Source of the DNA: Cryptobacterium sp. CAG:338
Lineage (GTDB): Bacteria > Actinomycetota > Coriobacteriia > Coriobacteriales > Eggerthellaceae
Length of the DNA stretch: 15,151 bases
NCBI GenBank assembly: GCA_000435475.1
Contig: FR896080.1
Span: 1-15,151, forward strand
Direction: 5' to 3'
The notes beneath the pieces were generated by a model, which saw nothing but the letters and a program-made list of their open reading frames with translations, was not told the origin of the DNA and ran no database searches. Of the stretch, positions 1 to 6,354 are shown in pieces. Numbering within the stretch: position 1 is the stretch's first letter; every line of letters starts with the position of its first letter. A program made the translations under genes and the position numbers.

Positions 1-31
1 AACACATTTTTTCCTATAACCCAACTTTTTT

Positions 32-89
32 CTGACGCATTTGCCTCAAGATTTGATAAGGGGAAAGCTCAGGGCAAATTGTGCGTCAG
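32..89. repeat. Long imperfect inverted repeat near the left edge
   Basis: The arm CTGACGCA (32-39) pairs with TGCGTCAG (82-89), and TTTGCC (40-45) pairs with GGCAAA (73-78). Three unpaired bases (79-81) separate the two helices on the right side, and about 27 bases form the loop. It lies about 70 bases downstream of the permease gene that ends at 158. On the minus strand the hairpin is followed by A residues, not T residues, so it does not look like an intrinsic terminator for that gene. The rest of 1-157 holds no open frame I can support. A shorter minus-strand stem (AGCGC 155-159 with GCGCT 129-133, then a T-rich tract) could be a weak terminator for the permease. Confidence 0.5.
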
Positions 90-157
90 CTGCGAGACGT
101 TGCTATTGCAACTGGAAAAAGGCCAAAAGCGCGTGCAAGAGTGCGTTTCTAGCTGCG

Positions 158-1663
158 CTAAACGATAGGCCAAATTCCTGAGAAGTGCAGATAAAGCGAA
201 AGCAGCGCAAAACCTAGAATGATAACTACGATAATACGATCACGCCATTGCGGGAAAATACGCTCGCCATGTTCGTGTCGGCTGATGGCGAATATAAGAA
301 TGCCTGGGGCCAACAGAATCGAAATAATCATGACGCCCTGTAAACCACATGACCATACCAAGAAAACGGTATATATCACACAAACGGTGCCAACCAATCG
401 TGCAATCCAGAGCTTTGGAGCCCCCGGAGCATCCATCCGTTCGTTTTTCCAGGAAATAATTGCGTAATACAAAGCTGATGATACATACGCAATCAAAATC
501 ATAGATACAGCGCAAGCGTAGAAGAACTGATAGGTGCTTTCAGCGGCGGCGGACAAAACCAAAAACAGCTGAATAATAGCAACGCTTGTAACAATAGTCA
601 CAATAGGCGCACCATGTTTATTCACACGCGCAAAAACGCGAGGGAATGCACCCCATCGTGCCGCTTGGAAAGGGGTTTCGGAGGCGATAATGACATAGCC
701 GAGCATAGCGCCAACGAGTGAAAGTACTACACCAAGATTAACAATAATGGCGCCAACAGGACCAATGGCAACTTCTAAAATGCCAGCCATAGAAGGGGTA
801 GCAAGTTCTGCCATTTCTGCACGAGGCATAATACCCATAGATAGCAGAGAAATAATTAAATACAGCACGAATACTGAAGCAAAGCCATAAATCGTAGCGC
901 GACCTACGTCTTTGACGTACTTGGCTCTACCAGAAATAGTGATAGCTCCCTCAATACCTACGAATACCCATACCAAGGCAACCATGGTAGAAGTGATCTG
1001 GGTAAAGAAGTCGGGACCACCTGGTTCACCCCAGAAATTGTCCATAAAAATGGCAGGATCAAATTTTCCTAAGAGTGTAATAGAAACAATAAACAACGTA
1101 AGAGGAACTAATTTTGCAATAGTTACAACTACATTGATACCTGTTGCTTCTTTGACACCACGCGATACCAAAAACGCAATAAACCACAAAAAGATAGAAG
1201 CGCAAATCAGGGAGGGAAGATTATTGCCTGCTCCAAAGACGGGGAAGAAATAGCCAAGTGCGCTAAAGAGCATAATGGCGTAGCCAGCATTGGTTAAGCA
1301 TGAACTTATCCAGTAGCCCCAAGCAGAATTAAAGCCTACGAACTTGCCGAAAGCGGCAGCGGCATACGCATAAATACCGCCTGTTAAGTTGGGGCGAACA
1401 CGAGATAGTCCGTAGAACACTAAAGCAAGAGAAAGAACTCCAACAAAGCAAATAACCCAGGAAACCAAGACAGCTGCGGTATTGGCGCCACCGGCAGCGA
1501 GGTCGCCTGCGAGAGAAAAGATACCGCCGCAAACGCTAGCGGTAATAACCATCATAGTAAGACGAAAAACACTTAAACCATTGGGGTCGATAATGCCGTT
1601 TTCAGAATCGGCAAGTTCAGGAGCTTTGGCGGAAGCTGAAGATGATATTTCAGAAGTTGACAT
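158..1663 (-). CDS. arcD: APC-superfamily amino-acid antiporter (arginine/ornithine antiporter-like)
   Basis: This is a 501-residue polytopic membrane protein of the basic amino acid/polyamine antiporter (APA) branch of the APC superfamily, which includes the arginine/ornithine exchanger ArcD. The TM1 region has the glycine-rich unwound helix signature CGGIFSLAGDLA (about residues 45-56). A segment near 235-256 (GIEGAITISGRAKYVKDVGR) and the following PSMAGILE (290-297) match the family's central conserved block. About 13-14 hydrophobic spans run to the C-terminus, and the first 30 residues are a hydrophilic, Ser-rich cytoplasmic tail. The start is supported by GAAAGGA on the minus strand about 7 bases upstream. 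The gene lies downstream of, and in the same direction as, the ddaH-like gene, so a role in exchanging arginine or a methylated arginine for ornithine or citrulline is a reasonable inference. Substrate specificity cannot be read from sequence. The family call is firm; the symbol is tentative. Confidence 0.85.
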   Translation of the reverse strand: MSTSEISSSASAKAPELADSENGIIDPNGLSVFRLTMMVITASVCGGIFSLAGDLAAGGANTAAVLVSWVICFVGVLSLALVFYGLSRVRPNLTGGIYAYAAAAFGKFVGFNSAWGYWISSCLTNAGYAIMLFSALGYFFPVFGAGNNLPSLICASIFLWFIAFLVSRGVKEATGINVVVTIAKLVPLTLFIVSITLLGKFDPAIFMDNFWGEPGGPDFFTQITSTMVALVWVFVGIEGAITISGRAKYVKDVGRATIYGFASVFVLYLIISLLSMGIMPRAEMAELATPSMAGILEVAIGPVGAIIVNLGVVLSLVGAMLGYVIIASETPFQAARWGAFPRVFARVNKHGAPIVTIVTSVAIIQLFLVLSAAAESTYQFFYACAVSMILIAYVSSALYYAIISWKNERMDAPGAPKLWIARLVGTVCVIYTVFLVWSCGLQGVMIISILLAPGILIFAISRHEHGERIFPQWRDRIIVVIILGFALLSLYLHFSGIWPIV

Positions 1664-1773
1664 TCGCTATCCTTTCAGAGGCGAACTGGCGTTTCATCGC
1701 AAATACCCAGAGCATTTTTCCGAGAGGTTTAAAGCAGCTAAACCGCTCAACAGCTTTAGGGCTCTTTAGAGCT

Positions 1774-1839
1774 CTTGCTCTTTGTGTGCTCTGTCACCTT
1801 GCATGTCCTGTCACCTTGTGTGTCCTGCCTTCACCTTTG
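1774..1839. repeat. Degenerate 17-base tandem repeats in the permease leader
   Basis: Two adjacent 17-base units (1791-1807 and 1808-1824) follow CTGTCACCTTGYRTGTC and differ at only two positions. A diverged partial copy follows (1825-1839), and a weak copy may precede them (1774-1790). They lie 110-180 bases upstream of the permease start codon, within the 420-base gap 1664-2083 that contains no supportable gene. The rest of the gap holds the ddaH terminator and a weak permease promoter candidate. Confidence 0.6.
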
Positions 1840-1869
1840 CGTCATCTTGAATCTTCCTGCTTATCCAGG

Positions 1870-1898
1870 TATATCGCAGATGAATTTGGTAGAGGCAA
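1870..1898 (-). promoter_or_regulatory. Candidate promoter for the antiporter gene
   Basis: On the minus strand, TTGCCT (1893-1898) is followed after 17 bases by GATATA (1870-1875), with TGC directly before it as an extended -10. The -10 matches the consensus at only three positions, so this is a weak candidate. A separate promoter is expected because a terminator lies between ddaH and this gene. It implies a leader of roughly 200 bases containing the tandem repeats. Confidence 0.3.
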
Positions 1899-1984
1899 CG
1901 AGGGTGGGGTGGTATGAAACAGCCAGTTACTTAAGGCCGAAATCTAGATACGATTTTTAATTCAAGGTACCTTATTTTGTAGAG

Positions 1985-2026
1985 AAAGGTGCACCGGATA
2001 CCATTTGGAAATCCAGTGCGCCTTTT
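1985..2026 (-). terminator. Intrinsic terminator downstream of the ddaH-like gene
   Basis: A ten-pair stem with one G-U pair joins AAAGGTGCAC (1985-1994) and GTGCGCCTTT (2016-2025), with an inner GGAT/ATCC extension. On the minus strand it is followed by a T-rich run interrupted by C. It starts about 58 bases after the ddaH stop codon. The structure is close to symmetrical, with A and T runs on both sides, so it could work in both directions. Confidence 0.65.
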
Positions 2027-2083
2027 AATTTGAACGTGCAAAAACCTTGAGCGTTCAAAAATTCGAGAATCGTTCGAGAAGCG

Positions 2084-2860
2084 TTAGAATCGCAAGCTCA
2101 AGCAGGAAAGACCGCCGTCAATCTTGCGATATTCGGAGGTATCTACCACGAGGGTCTTGTAGCCTAAATCTTGTACTGCTTTTAATACGCTTGGGTAGCC
2201 TTCAGCTACGATGACGGTATCGTTTACCCAAATGCAGTTTGCGCCATAAGCTTCTTCTTCAGGAACAACTACCTTGTTGTACTGAGCGAATTCTGGCTTA
2301 TCAATAAATTCTCCTGATACCAACATGTTGTTGTTTTCCAGGTAGTTTACCCCTGTCTTTAAGTGTAAAACTTTCTCCAGAGGTACTTCGGATCCCTTGA
2401 GACCCCAACCTTCAAGGATCTCAATAAACTGACGAATTCCTTCTTCGTTCGTACGTGCTGAACGGCCCACGTAGAAGTGATCGCCAACCATCATTACGTC
2501 GCCGCCCTCAAGGGTACCAGGAGCAGTGATGTGCTTGATGTGGTCCTCGTCAAAGAAGCGACGGATAACTGGTTCGATTTCGTTCTTTTCACCGTTGCGA
2601 CTTTCAGCGCCCGGATTAGTGATGATTGCACCCATGCGGGTAATAACTGCAGGGTCTTCCACAAAGCAAGAATCAGGATATTCTTCCAAGGCAGGAAGAA
2701 TGGTTACGTCTACGCCGCACTGTTCGAGAGCGTGAACATAATCGCGGTGCTCTTCAAGGGCACGTTCATAAATAGGCTGACCGAGTTCGGGAGCGCTCGT
2801 AATGCCGTCGCAAAGGGATTTACCGGGACGGCGCACGATTACGTGGCTAAATTTCGTCAT
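2084..2860 (-). CDS. ddaH: Dimethylarginine dimethylaminohydrolase (DDAH) family amidinohydrolase
   Basis: This 258-residue protein belongs to the amidinotransferase/pentein fold family. DDAH hydrolyses asymmetric dimethylarginine or monomethylarginine to citrulline plus a methylamine; related enzymes act on arginine itself. The visible landmarks are the substrate-carboxylate region around CFVEDPAV (65-72), GTLEGGDV with Glu118, the GRSART loop (132-137), HLKTG with His166, and the C-terminal GGLSCLS with the nucleophile Cys253. The Glu-His-Cys triad spacing (118/166/253) is what I recall for bacterial DDAH, and 258 residues is the expected length; bacterial arginine deiminases are about 400. 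The start is backed by GGAAAGG on the minus strand 6 bases upstream. It sits upstream of an arginine-type antiporter gene in the same direction, but a terminator separates them. The family is firm. Whether the natural substrate is methylarginine or arginine is open. Confidence 0.87.
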   Translation of the reverse strand: MTKFSHVIVRRPGKSLCDGITSAPELGQPIYERALEEHRDYVHALEQCGVDVTILPALEEYPDSCFVEDPAVITRMGAIITNPGAESRNGEKNEIEPVIRRFFDEDHIKHITAPGTLEGGDVMMVGDHFYVGRSARTNEEGIRQFIEILEGWGLKGSEVPLEKVLHLKTGVNYLENNNMLVSGEFIDKPEFAQYNKVVVPEEEAYGANCIWVNDTVIVAEGYPSVLKAVQDLGYKTLVVDTSEYRKIDGGLSCLSLRF

Positions 2861-2905
2861 GAGAACCTTTCCGTATTACAAAATAAAAATATGAGTAGTG
2901 TCGGT

Positions 2906-2936
2906 ATCATACAATGAGGAAAACATCGAATGTACA
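2906..2936 (-). promoter_or_regulatory. Candidate promoter for the ddaH-like gene
   Basis: On the minus strand TATGAT (plus positions 2906-2911) is a five-of-six -10 box. TGTACA (2931-2936), 19 bases upstream, is the best available -35, matching four of six. The expected leader is about 40 bases and contains the GGAAAGG ribosome binding site. The wide spacer lowers confidence. Confidence 0.4.
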
Positions 2937-3063
2937 CCGCAAATTTCCTTTATAGCTCAAATGAGATGGTTTGGCTAATTGGTAATACTTATACATCACA
3001 CCCTTTGTATTGTGCCTATCGGGTAAGCACATTGCTCAAAGCTAGATTTTGCCTGTTCAGATT

Positions 3064-3072
3064 TGCTAGATT
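3064..3072 (+). promoter_or_regulatory. Extended -10 candidate for the aldo/keto reductase gene
   Basis: TGCTAGATT is a TG-n extended -10 with four of six matches in the hexamer. It lies about 50 bases before the start codon, with no convincing -35 at 16-18 bases. Its form resembles the -10 elements before yebC, the ftsB-like gene and the tRNA gene in this window. Confidence 0.4.
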
Positions 3073-3121
3073 ATTAGGTGGTTTTGATTTTGTAATCAAT
3101 TGCGCGAGAAAGAGCCCGTGA

Positions 3122-4150
3122 ATGAAAACAATTACTTTGGGAAATACTGGTATTTCCACTCCTCAAAATGCTTTTGGTGCATTGCCTTTGCAGCGTTGCA
3201 GCGAAGAGGACGCCGTAGCGCTTTTGCGGAAAGCCTACGAGGGTGGAATGGTATTTTTCGACACTGCACGCGCCTATTCAAACAGTGAGGAACGTGTGGG
3301 AATAGCTTTTAAGGGTATGCGCGAAAAAGTGTTTATTGCTTCTAAAACCATGGCGCGTACTCCAGAGGCACTCTGGAAAGACTTGGAGACTTCGTTATCC
3401 ACGCTCGGAACAGATTATCTCGATATCTATCAGCTTCACTGTGTGCCGCAATGTTATCGCCCAGGAGATGGAACGGGCATGTATGAATGCCTGGAAGAAG
3501 CAAAGCGCCAAGGCAAAATTCGTCATATTGGCATCACTGCTCATCTGATTGCTGTTGCTGAGGAAATTGCTGAATCAGGGCTCTACGAAACGCTTCAATT
3601 CCCTTTGAGCTATTTGGCAACTGATCGCGAGGTTGAACTGGTACAGACGTGCGAAAAGCACAACGTAGGATTCATTGCGATGAAGGGTTTAGCAGGTGGT
3701 CTTATCACTAACTCTCAGGCAGCGCTGGCGTATATGACCCAATTTGATAATGTGGTACCTATCTGGGGAATTCAGCGCATGGCAGAACTGGATGAATGGC
3801 TGTCCTATATGGAGAACACTCCTTCTATTACTCCAGAAATCCAAGAGTTCTTTGATCAGGAGCGTGCGGAACTTCAAGGGGAATTTTGTCGTGGTTGTGG
3901 CTACTGCTTACCGTGCGCAGCGGATATTCCTATTAATAACTGTGCTCGTATGTCGTTAATGATTCGTCGTGCACCTTCTTCTGCATGGCTTTCTGAGGAA
4001 TGGCAAGAGAATATGGCACGAATTGAGGATTGTACTGAATGTGAGGCATGTAAGGATCGTTGTCCTTATGGTCTCGATGTGCCAAATTTGCTGCGTAAAA
4101 ACTACGAGGACTACCAGCGCATCTTATCGGGAGAAATTGAGCCAGTATAA
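3122..4150 (+). CDS. Aldo/keto reductase with C-terminal dicluster ferredoxin motifs
   Basis: This 342-residue oxidoreductase is of the COG1453 type: an aldo/keto reductase barrel followed by two iron-sulfur cluster binding motifs. The barrel keeps the family tetrad Asp47, Tyr52, Lys75 and His106, in the contexts FFDTARAY, IASKTM and YQLHCV. The C-terminal part has CRGCGYCLPC (256-265) plus Cys274, and CTECEACKDRCP (304-315), the pattern for two [4Fe-4S] clusters. The protein is probably cytoplasmic, with no signal peptide. The physiological substrate is not known for this subgroup, and the clusters suggest electron transfer with ferredoxin-like partners in an anaerobe. The start ATG follows GAGAAAGAG (3106-3114) by 7 bases. 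The gene stands alone, converging with the downstream methyltransferase gene at a 34-base gap with no clear terminator. Confidence 0.88.
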   Translation: MKTITLGNTGISTPQNAFGALPLQRCSEEDAVALLRKAYEGGMVFFDTARAYSNSEERVGIAFKGMREKVFIASKTMARTPEALWKDLETSLSTLGTDYLDIYQLHCVPQCYRPGDGTGMYECLEEAKRQGKIRHIGITAHLIAVAEEIAESGLYETLQFPLSYLATDREVELVQTCEKHNVGFIAMKGLAGGLITNSQAALAYMTQFDNVVPIWGIQRMAELDEWLSYMENTPSITPEIQEFFDQERAELQGEFCRGCGYCLPCAADIPINNCARMSLMIRRAPSSAWLSEEWQENMARIEDCTECEACKDRCPYGLDVPNLLRKNYEDYQRILSGEIEPV

Positions 4151-4184
4151 ATTGCGATGTATTTATCTATCACGATTTGTTGAT

Positions 4185-5204
4185 CTATTGGTATTGTCCG
4201 CACGTTTCCCAAAAAGCAACAGCGCTTGCTGCAGCAACATTGAGTGAATCTACACCGTGTGCCATTGGTATTCGCACGGTGTAGTCGCACGTTGCAATGG
4301 TGCTTTGAGCAAGCCCATCTCCTTCGGTACCTAAAACAAGGGCAAGCTTTTCTGCTTGCGCAATACGGGGATCTTTAAGGGAGAGGGAATTGTCGCATAG
4401 GGCAAGAGCAGCAACACGAAAACCAAAGGCATGAAGCTGCGGTATTCCAACTTGCGCCCAGGTATCGGAATCAAACGTAGATTTGGAGTTTGAATCGAGT
4501 TTGGAATTTGAATCGAGCCTGAAATCAGGCTTGGAATCAGGCTTGAAATCGGGGCTCTCTAATCTTTTAGCCTCTTGAATCTGGGGGATTCGGGTCCAAG
4601 GAACTTGAAATACACATCCCATTGAAACGCGAGCAGCGCGGCGGTAAAACGGATCATGACAGCCAGGTGTTACGAGTACCGCATCAATTCCAAGAGCTGC
4701 TGCACTGCGAAAGATGGCACCGATATTAGTGAAGTTAGTAATATCTTCCAAAATAGCAATACGGCGCGCCTCTTTAAGAATGTCGCTTAACAAAGGAAGC
4801 GATGGTCTGTGAAAAGCAGCGATGGGACCTACGGTACGTTTAAAACCGGTGAGGTTTTCAATTTCAGCATGGCTCCCAAGGTATTGGGGGATAGGGCTTT
4901 CCAGGGATAATTCCAGATGCTCTATACGATCAAAAAGATCTCGATGTGGATCAAGCCAGCGTTTTTCGCTGATCAGAGCAAAGGGTTTTAACCCCGCATT
5001 GAGTGCGCGCTGTATGACATTACTTGATTCTGCGATAAAAATACCTTCGTTGTTAAACTGGATGCCGGTTGCGCGACTCAGTCCAATCAATTGCTTTGGA
5101 TCTCGAAGTTCCGAATCGGTCATGCGCGAAAAAACGCGCAGTATAGGATCATTGATATGTTCTTGAAGAGAGATAATCATAAGCAAATTGTAATAGTGCA
5201 CCAT
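4185..5204 (-). CDS. SpoU/TrmH-family RNA 2'-O-methyltransferase with an internal repeat insertion
   Basis: This 339-residue protein is of the SPOUT class, predicted to methylate a ribose 2'-hydroxyl in tRNA or rRNA using S-adenosylmethionine. The three family motifs are TNIGAIFRSA (159-168), LVLGTEGDGL (289-298) and IPMAHGVDSLNVAAASAVAFW (312-332). The N-terminal ~130 residues resemble the substrate-binding domain of TrmH-like enzymes. Between motifs 1 and 2, residues 217-248 form a hydrophilic repeat of Asp, Ser, Lys, Pro and Asn not expected in the family. No good ribosome binding site precedes the ATG at 5204. An in-frame ATG at 5178-5180 (MIISLQEHINDP) gives a family-like N-terminus and may be the true start. 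The target nucleotide cannot be predicted. Confidence 0.85.
   Translation of the reverse strand: MVHYYNLLMIISLQEHINDPILRVFSRMTDSELRDPKQLIGLSRATGIQFNNEGIFIAESSNVIQRALNAGLKPFALISEKRWLDPHRDLFDRIEHLELSLESPIPQYLGSHAEIENLTGFKRTVGPIAAFHRPSLPLLSDILKEARRIAILEDITNFTNIGAIFRSAAALGIDAVLVTPGCHDPFYRRAARVSMGCVFQVPWTRIPQIQEAKRLESPDFKPDSKPDFRLDSNSKLDSNSKSTFDSDTWAQVGIPQLHAFGFRVAALALCDNSLSLKDPRIAQAEKLALVLGTEGDGLAQSTIATCDYTVRIPMAHGVDSLNVAAASAVAFWETCGQYQ
4461..4556 (-). repeat. In-frame tandem repeat inside the RNA methyltransferase gene
   Basis: Short direct repeats encode the pattern PDFKPDSKPDF-RLDSNS-KLDSNS-KSTFDSD at residues 217-248. On the plus strand, TTTGAATCGAG occurs twice and ATCAGGCTTG twice in close succession. 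All copies stay in frame, so the gene is intact. The likely position is a surface loop before the second SPOUT motif, and replication slippage is the likely origin. Confidence 0.75.
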
Positions 5205-5294
5205 CTTTGATGCAGCAATACATTAAACGATTCTTTTAAATGGTTTATGCTCTTTTCGTGGCGACCTGCATTTTCTGCATCATGCGTGCGTATG

Positions 5295-5303
5295 TGCTAA
5301 TAT
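5295..5303 (+). promoter_or_regulatory. Extended -10 promoter candidate for yebC
   Basis: TGCTAATAT is a TG-n extended -10 with a four-of-six hexamer, and no recognisable -35 lies at 16-18 bases. It sits 50 bases before the yebC start and directly precedes a perfect inverted repeat. Confidence 0.45.
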
Positions 5304-5326
5304 ATTCGGTCGGAAGATAACCGAAT
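5304..5326. promoter_or_regulatory. Inverted repeat at the yebC transcription start region
   Basis: ATTCGGT (5304-5310) and ACCGAAT (5320-5326) are perfect complements separated by 9 bases. The element begins right after the -10 hexamer, so it covers the expected start site. It could be an operator or a 5' leader hairpin. No T run follows, so a terminator is unlikely. Confidence 0.5.
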
Positions 5327-5352
5327 GTGACAATGAGTCGAAAGGTGCATAT

Positions 5353-6150
5353 ATGTCAGGGCATTCAAAATGGGCAACCACCAAACATCGTAAAGCAGCT
5401 CAGGACGCTAAGCGCTCCGCTCTGTTTTCCAAGCTCTCCCGTAATATTACGGTAGCTGCAAAGGAGGGCGGCGACCCTAACCCTGATAACAATGCTTCTT
5501 TGGCTGCCGCAATCGATAAGGCAAAAAGCTATTCTCTACCAAAGGATAAAATCAAGACTGCTATCGATAAAGCTTTTGGTTCTGGAAAAGATGCGGCTAA
5601 TTACGAAACGGTTGTATACGAGGGTTATGGTCCTTGTGGTGTTGCAATCTATTGCGAAGCATTGACCGACAATCGTAACCGTACCGCTGCTGATGTTCGT
5701 GCTGCGTTTAATCACCATGGCGGCAACTTGGGTACTTCGGGTTCCGTTGCTTTCCAGTTTGAGCGCAAAGGTCAGATCTTGGTTGAAAAAGTAATCAAGT
5801 CTGAAGAGAAAAAAGTTGCCGATAAAGAAAATGCGGTTGATGAAGATGAATTCATGATGGCTGTTGCTGAAGCTGGTGGCAGCGATTATGAGGATGCGGG
5901 CGATGAGTGGATTGTCTATACCGCGCCTACTGATTTGATGTCTGTTAAGAACGGTCTTACCGAGCAGGGCATTGAAGTAAAGGGTGCTGAGTTCATCATG
6001 GAGCCTACCACTCCTGCAGAGGTTTCCGTTGCTGATGCTAAAAAGGTTATGCGTTTGGTCGACAAGCTTGAAGAGCTTGAAGATCTTCAGAACGTTTATC
6101 ACACCATGGATATTACTGACGAAATCGCAGAAGCACTGGAAGAAGAATAG
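5353..6150 (+). CDS. yebC: YebC/PmpR/TACO1 family protein
   Basis: This 265-residue member of the YebC family was long annotated as a DNA-binding regulator; some members are now reported to help ribosomes translate proline-rich or otherwise stalling stretches. The N-terminus MSGHSKWATTKHRKAAQDAKR is the family hallmark. The central block YEGYGPCGVAIYCEALTDNRNRT and then HHGGNLGTSGSVAFQFERKG is also typical. Compared with the usual ~240-250 residues it carries an extra charged stretch (about 142-160, EEKKVADKENAVDEDE-like). The start has a good ribosome binding site, GAAAGGTG, 6-7 bases upstream. It is transcribed alone: an extended -10 and inverted repeat lie before it and a terminator after it. 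The frequent partner ruvC is not adjacent. Confidence 0.95.
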   Translation: MSGHSKWATTKHRKAAQDAKRSALFSKLSRNITVAAKEGGDPNPDNNASLAAAIDKAKSYSLPKDKIKTAIDKAFGSGKDAANYETVVYEGYGPCGVAIYCEALTDNRNRTAADVRAAFNHHGGNLGTSGSVAFQFERKGQILVEKVIKSEEKKVADKENAVDEDEFMMAVAEAGGSDYEDAGDEWIVYTAPTDLMSVKNGLTEQGIEVKGAEFIMEPTTPAEVSVADAKKVMRLVDKLEELEDLQNVYHTMDITDEIAEALEEE

Positions 6151-6193
6151 TTTTAGAAAACTAAGCCCAGACTAAAATAGCTGGATAATTACT

Positions 6194-6230
6194 AAAAATG
6201 CTGCTCAAATTACTTGGGCAGCATTTTTTA
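6194..6230 (+). terminator. Intrinsic terminator after yebC
   Basis: The stem AAAAATGCTGC (6194-6204) pairs with GCAGCATTTTTT (6218-6229). The T run overlaps the right arm. It begins 44 bases after the yebC stop codon. Confidence 0.85.
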
Positions 6231-6258
6231 TTTCAATCATCATGAACTTTTTGTTGTT

Positions 6259-6332
6259 TAGTGCGAAGTTGACGTCTTGGGCGTGCTATAGTGTGATGAC
6301 TAAAGCATTAATCGCACTACTTAGACACACTA
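6259..6332. repeat. Four TAGTGYG heptamers in inverted arrangement around the ftsB-like promoter
   Basis: TAGTGCG is at 6259-6265 and TAGTGTG at 6289-6295. Their exact reverse complements follow: CGCACTA at 6313-6319 and CACACTA at 6326-6332. Each forward copy therefore has a matching inverted partner. They surround the -10 region and the expected transcription start of the division gene. Confidence 0.55.
6269..6297 (+). promoter_or_regulatory. Promoter region of the ftsB-like/ppx unit
   Basis: TGCTATAGT (6284-6292) is a strong extended -10 with five of six hexamer matches. Alternatively TTGACG (6269-6274) pairs with TGTGAT (6292-6297) over a 17-base spacer. The start codon follows at 6355, leaving a leader of about 55 bases with two TAGTGYG inverted copies. 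Confidence 0.55.
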
Positions 6333-6354
6333 CGATGCTCGAGGGGCTATTTTC

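Noticed and set aside
1642..1917. Short plus-strand frames in the gap upstream of the antiporter gene.
   Set aside because: They begin inside the antiporter gene, run through the tandem repeats, and have low-complexity Cys/Leu-rich products and no ribosome binding site.
2477..2917. A 146-codon plus-strand frame opposite the ddaH-like gene.
   Set aside because: It is antisense to a gene with intact catalytic residues and shows no domain signature.
2930..3121. A 63-codon plus-strand frame with GAGGA at 2916-2920 before it and a stop directly before the aldo/keto reductase start.
   Set aside because: Its arginines are mostly AGA (four of five), unlike the CGT-rich neighbours. It resembles no family, overlaps the ddaH promoter region, and would need a promoter inside the ddaH leader.
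4147..4166. ATAAAT/ATTTAT inverted repeat after the aldo/keto reductase gene as a terminator.
   Set aside because: The stem is six A-T pairs only, overlaps the stop codon and lacks a T run.
5536..6102. A 188-codon minus-strand frame opposite yebC.
   Set aside because: It is fully antisense to a highly conserved gene, with no ribosome binding site or recognisable domain; it reflects codon bias of yebC.
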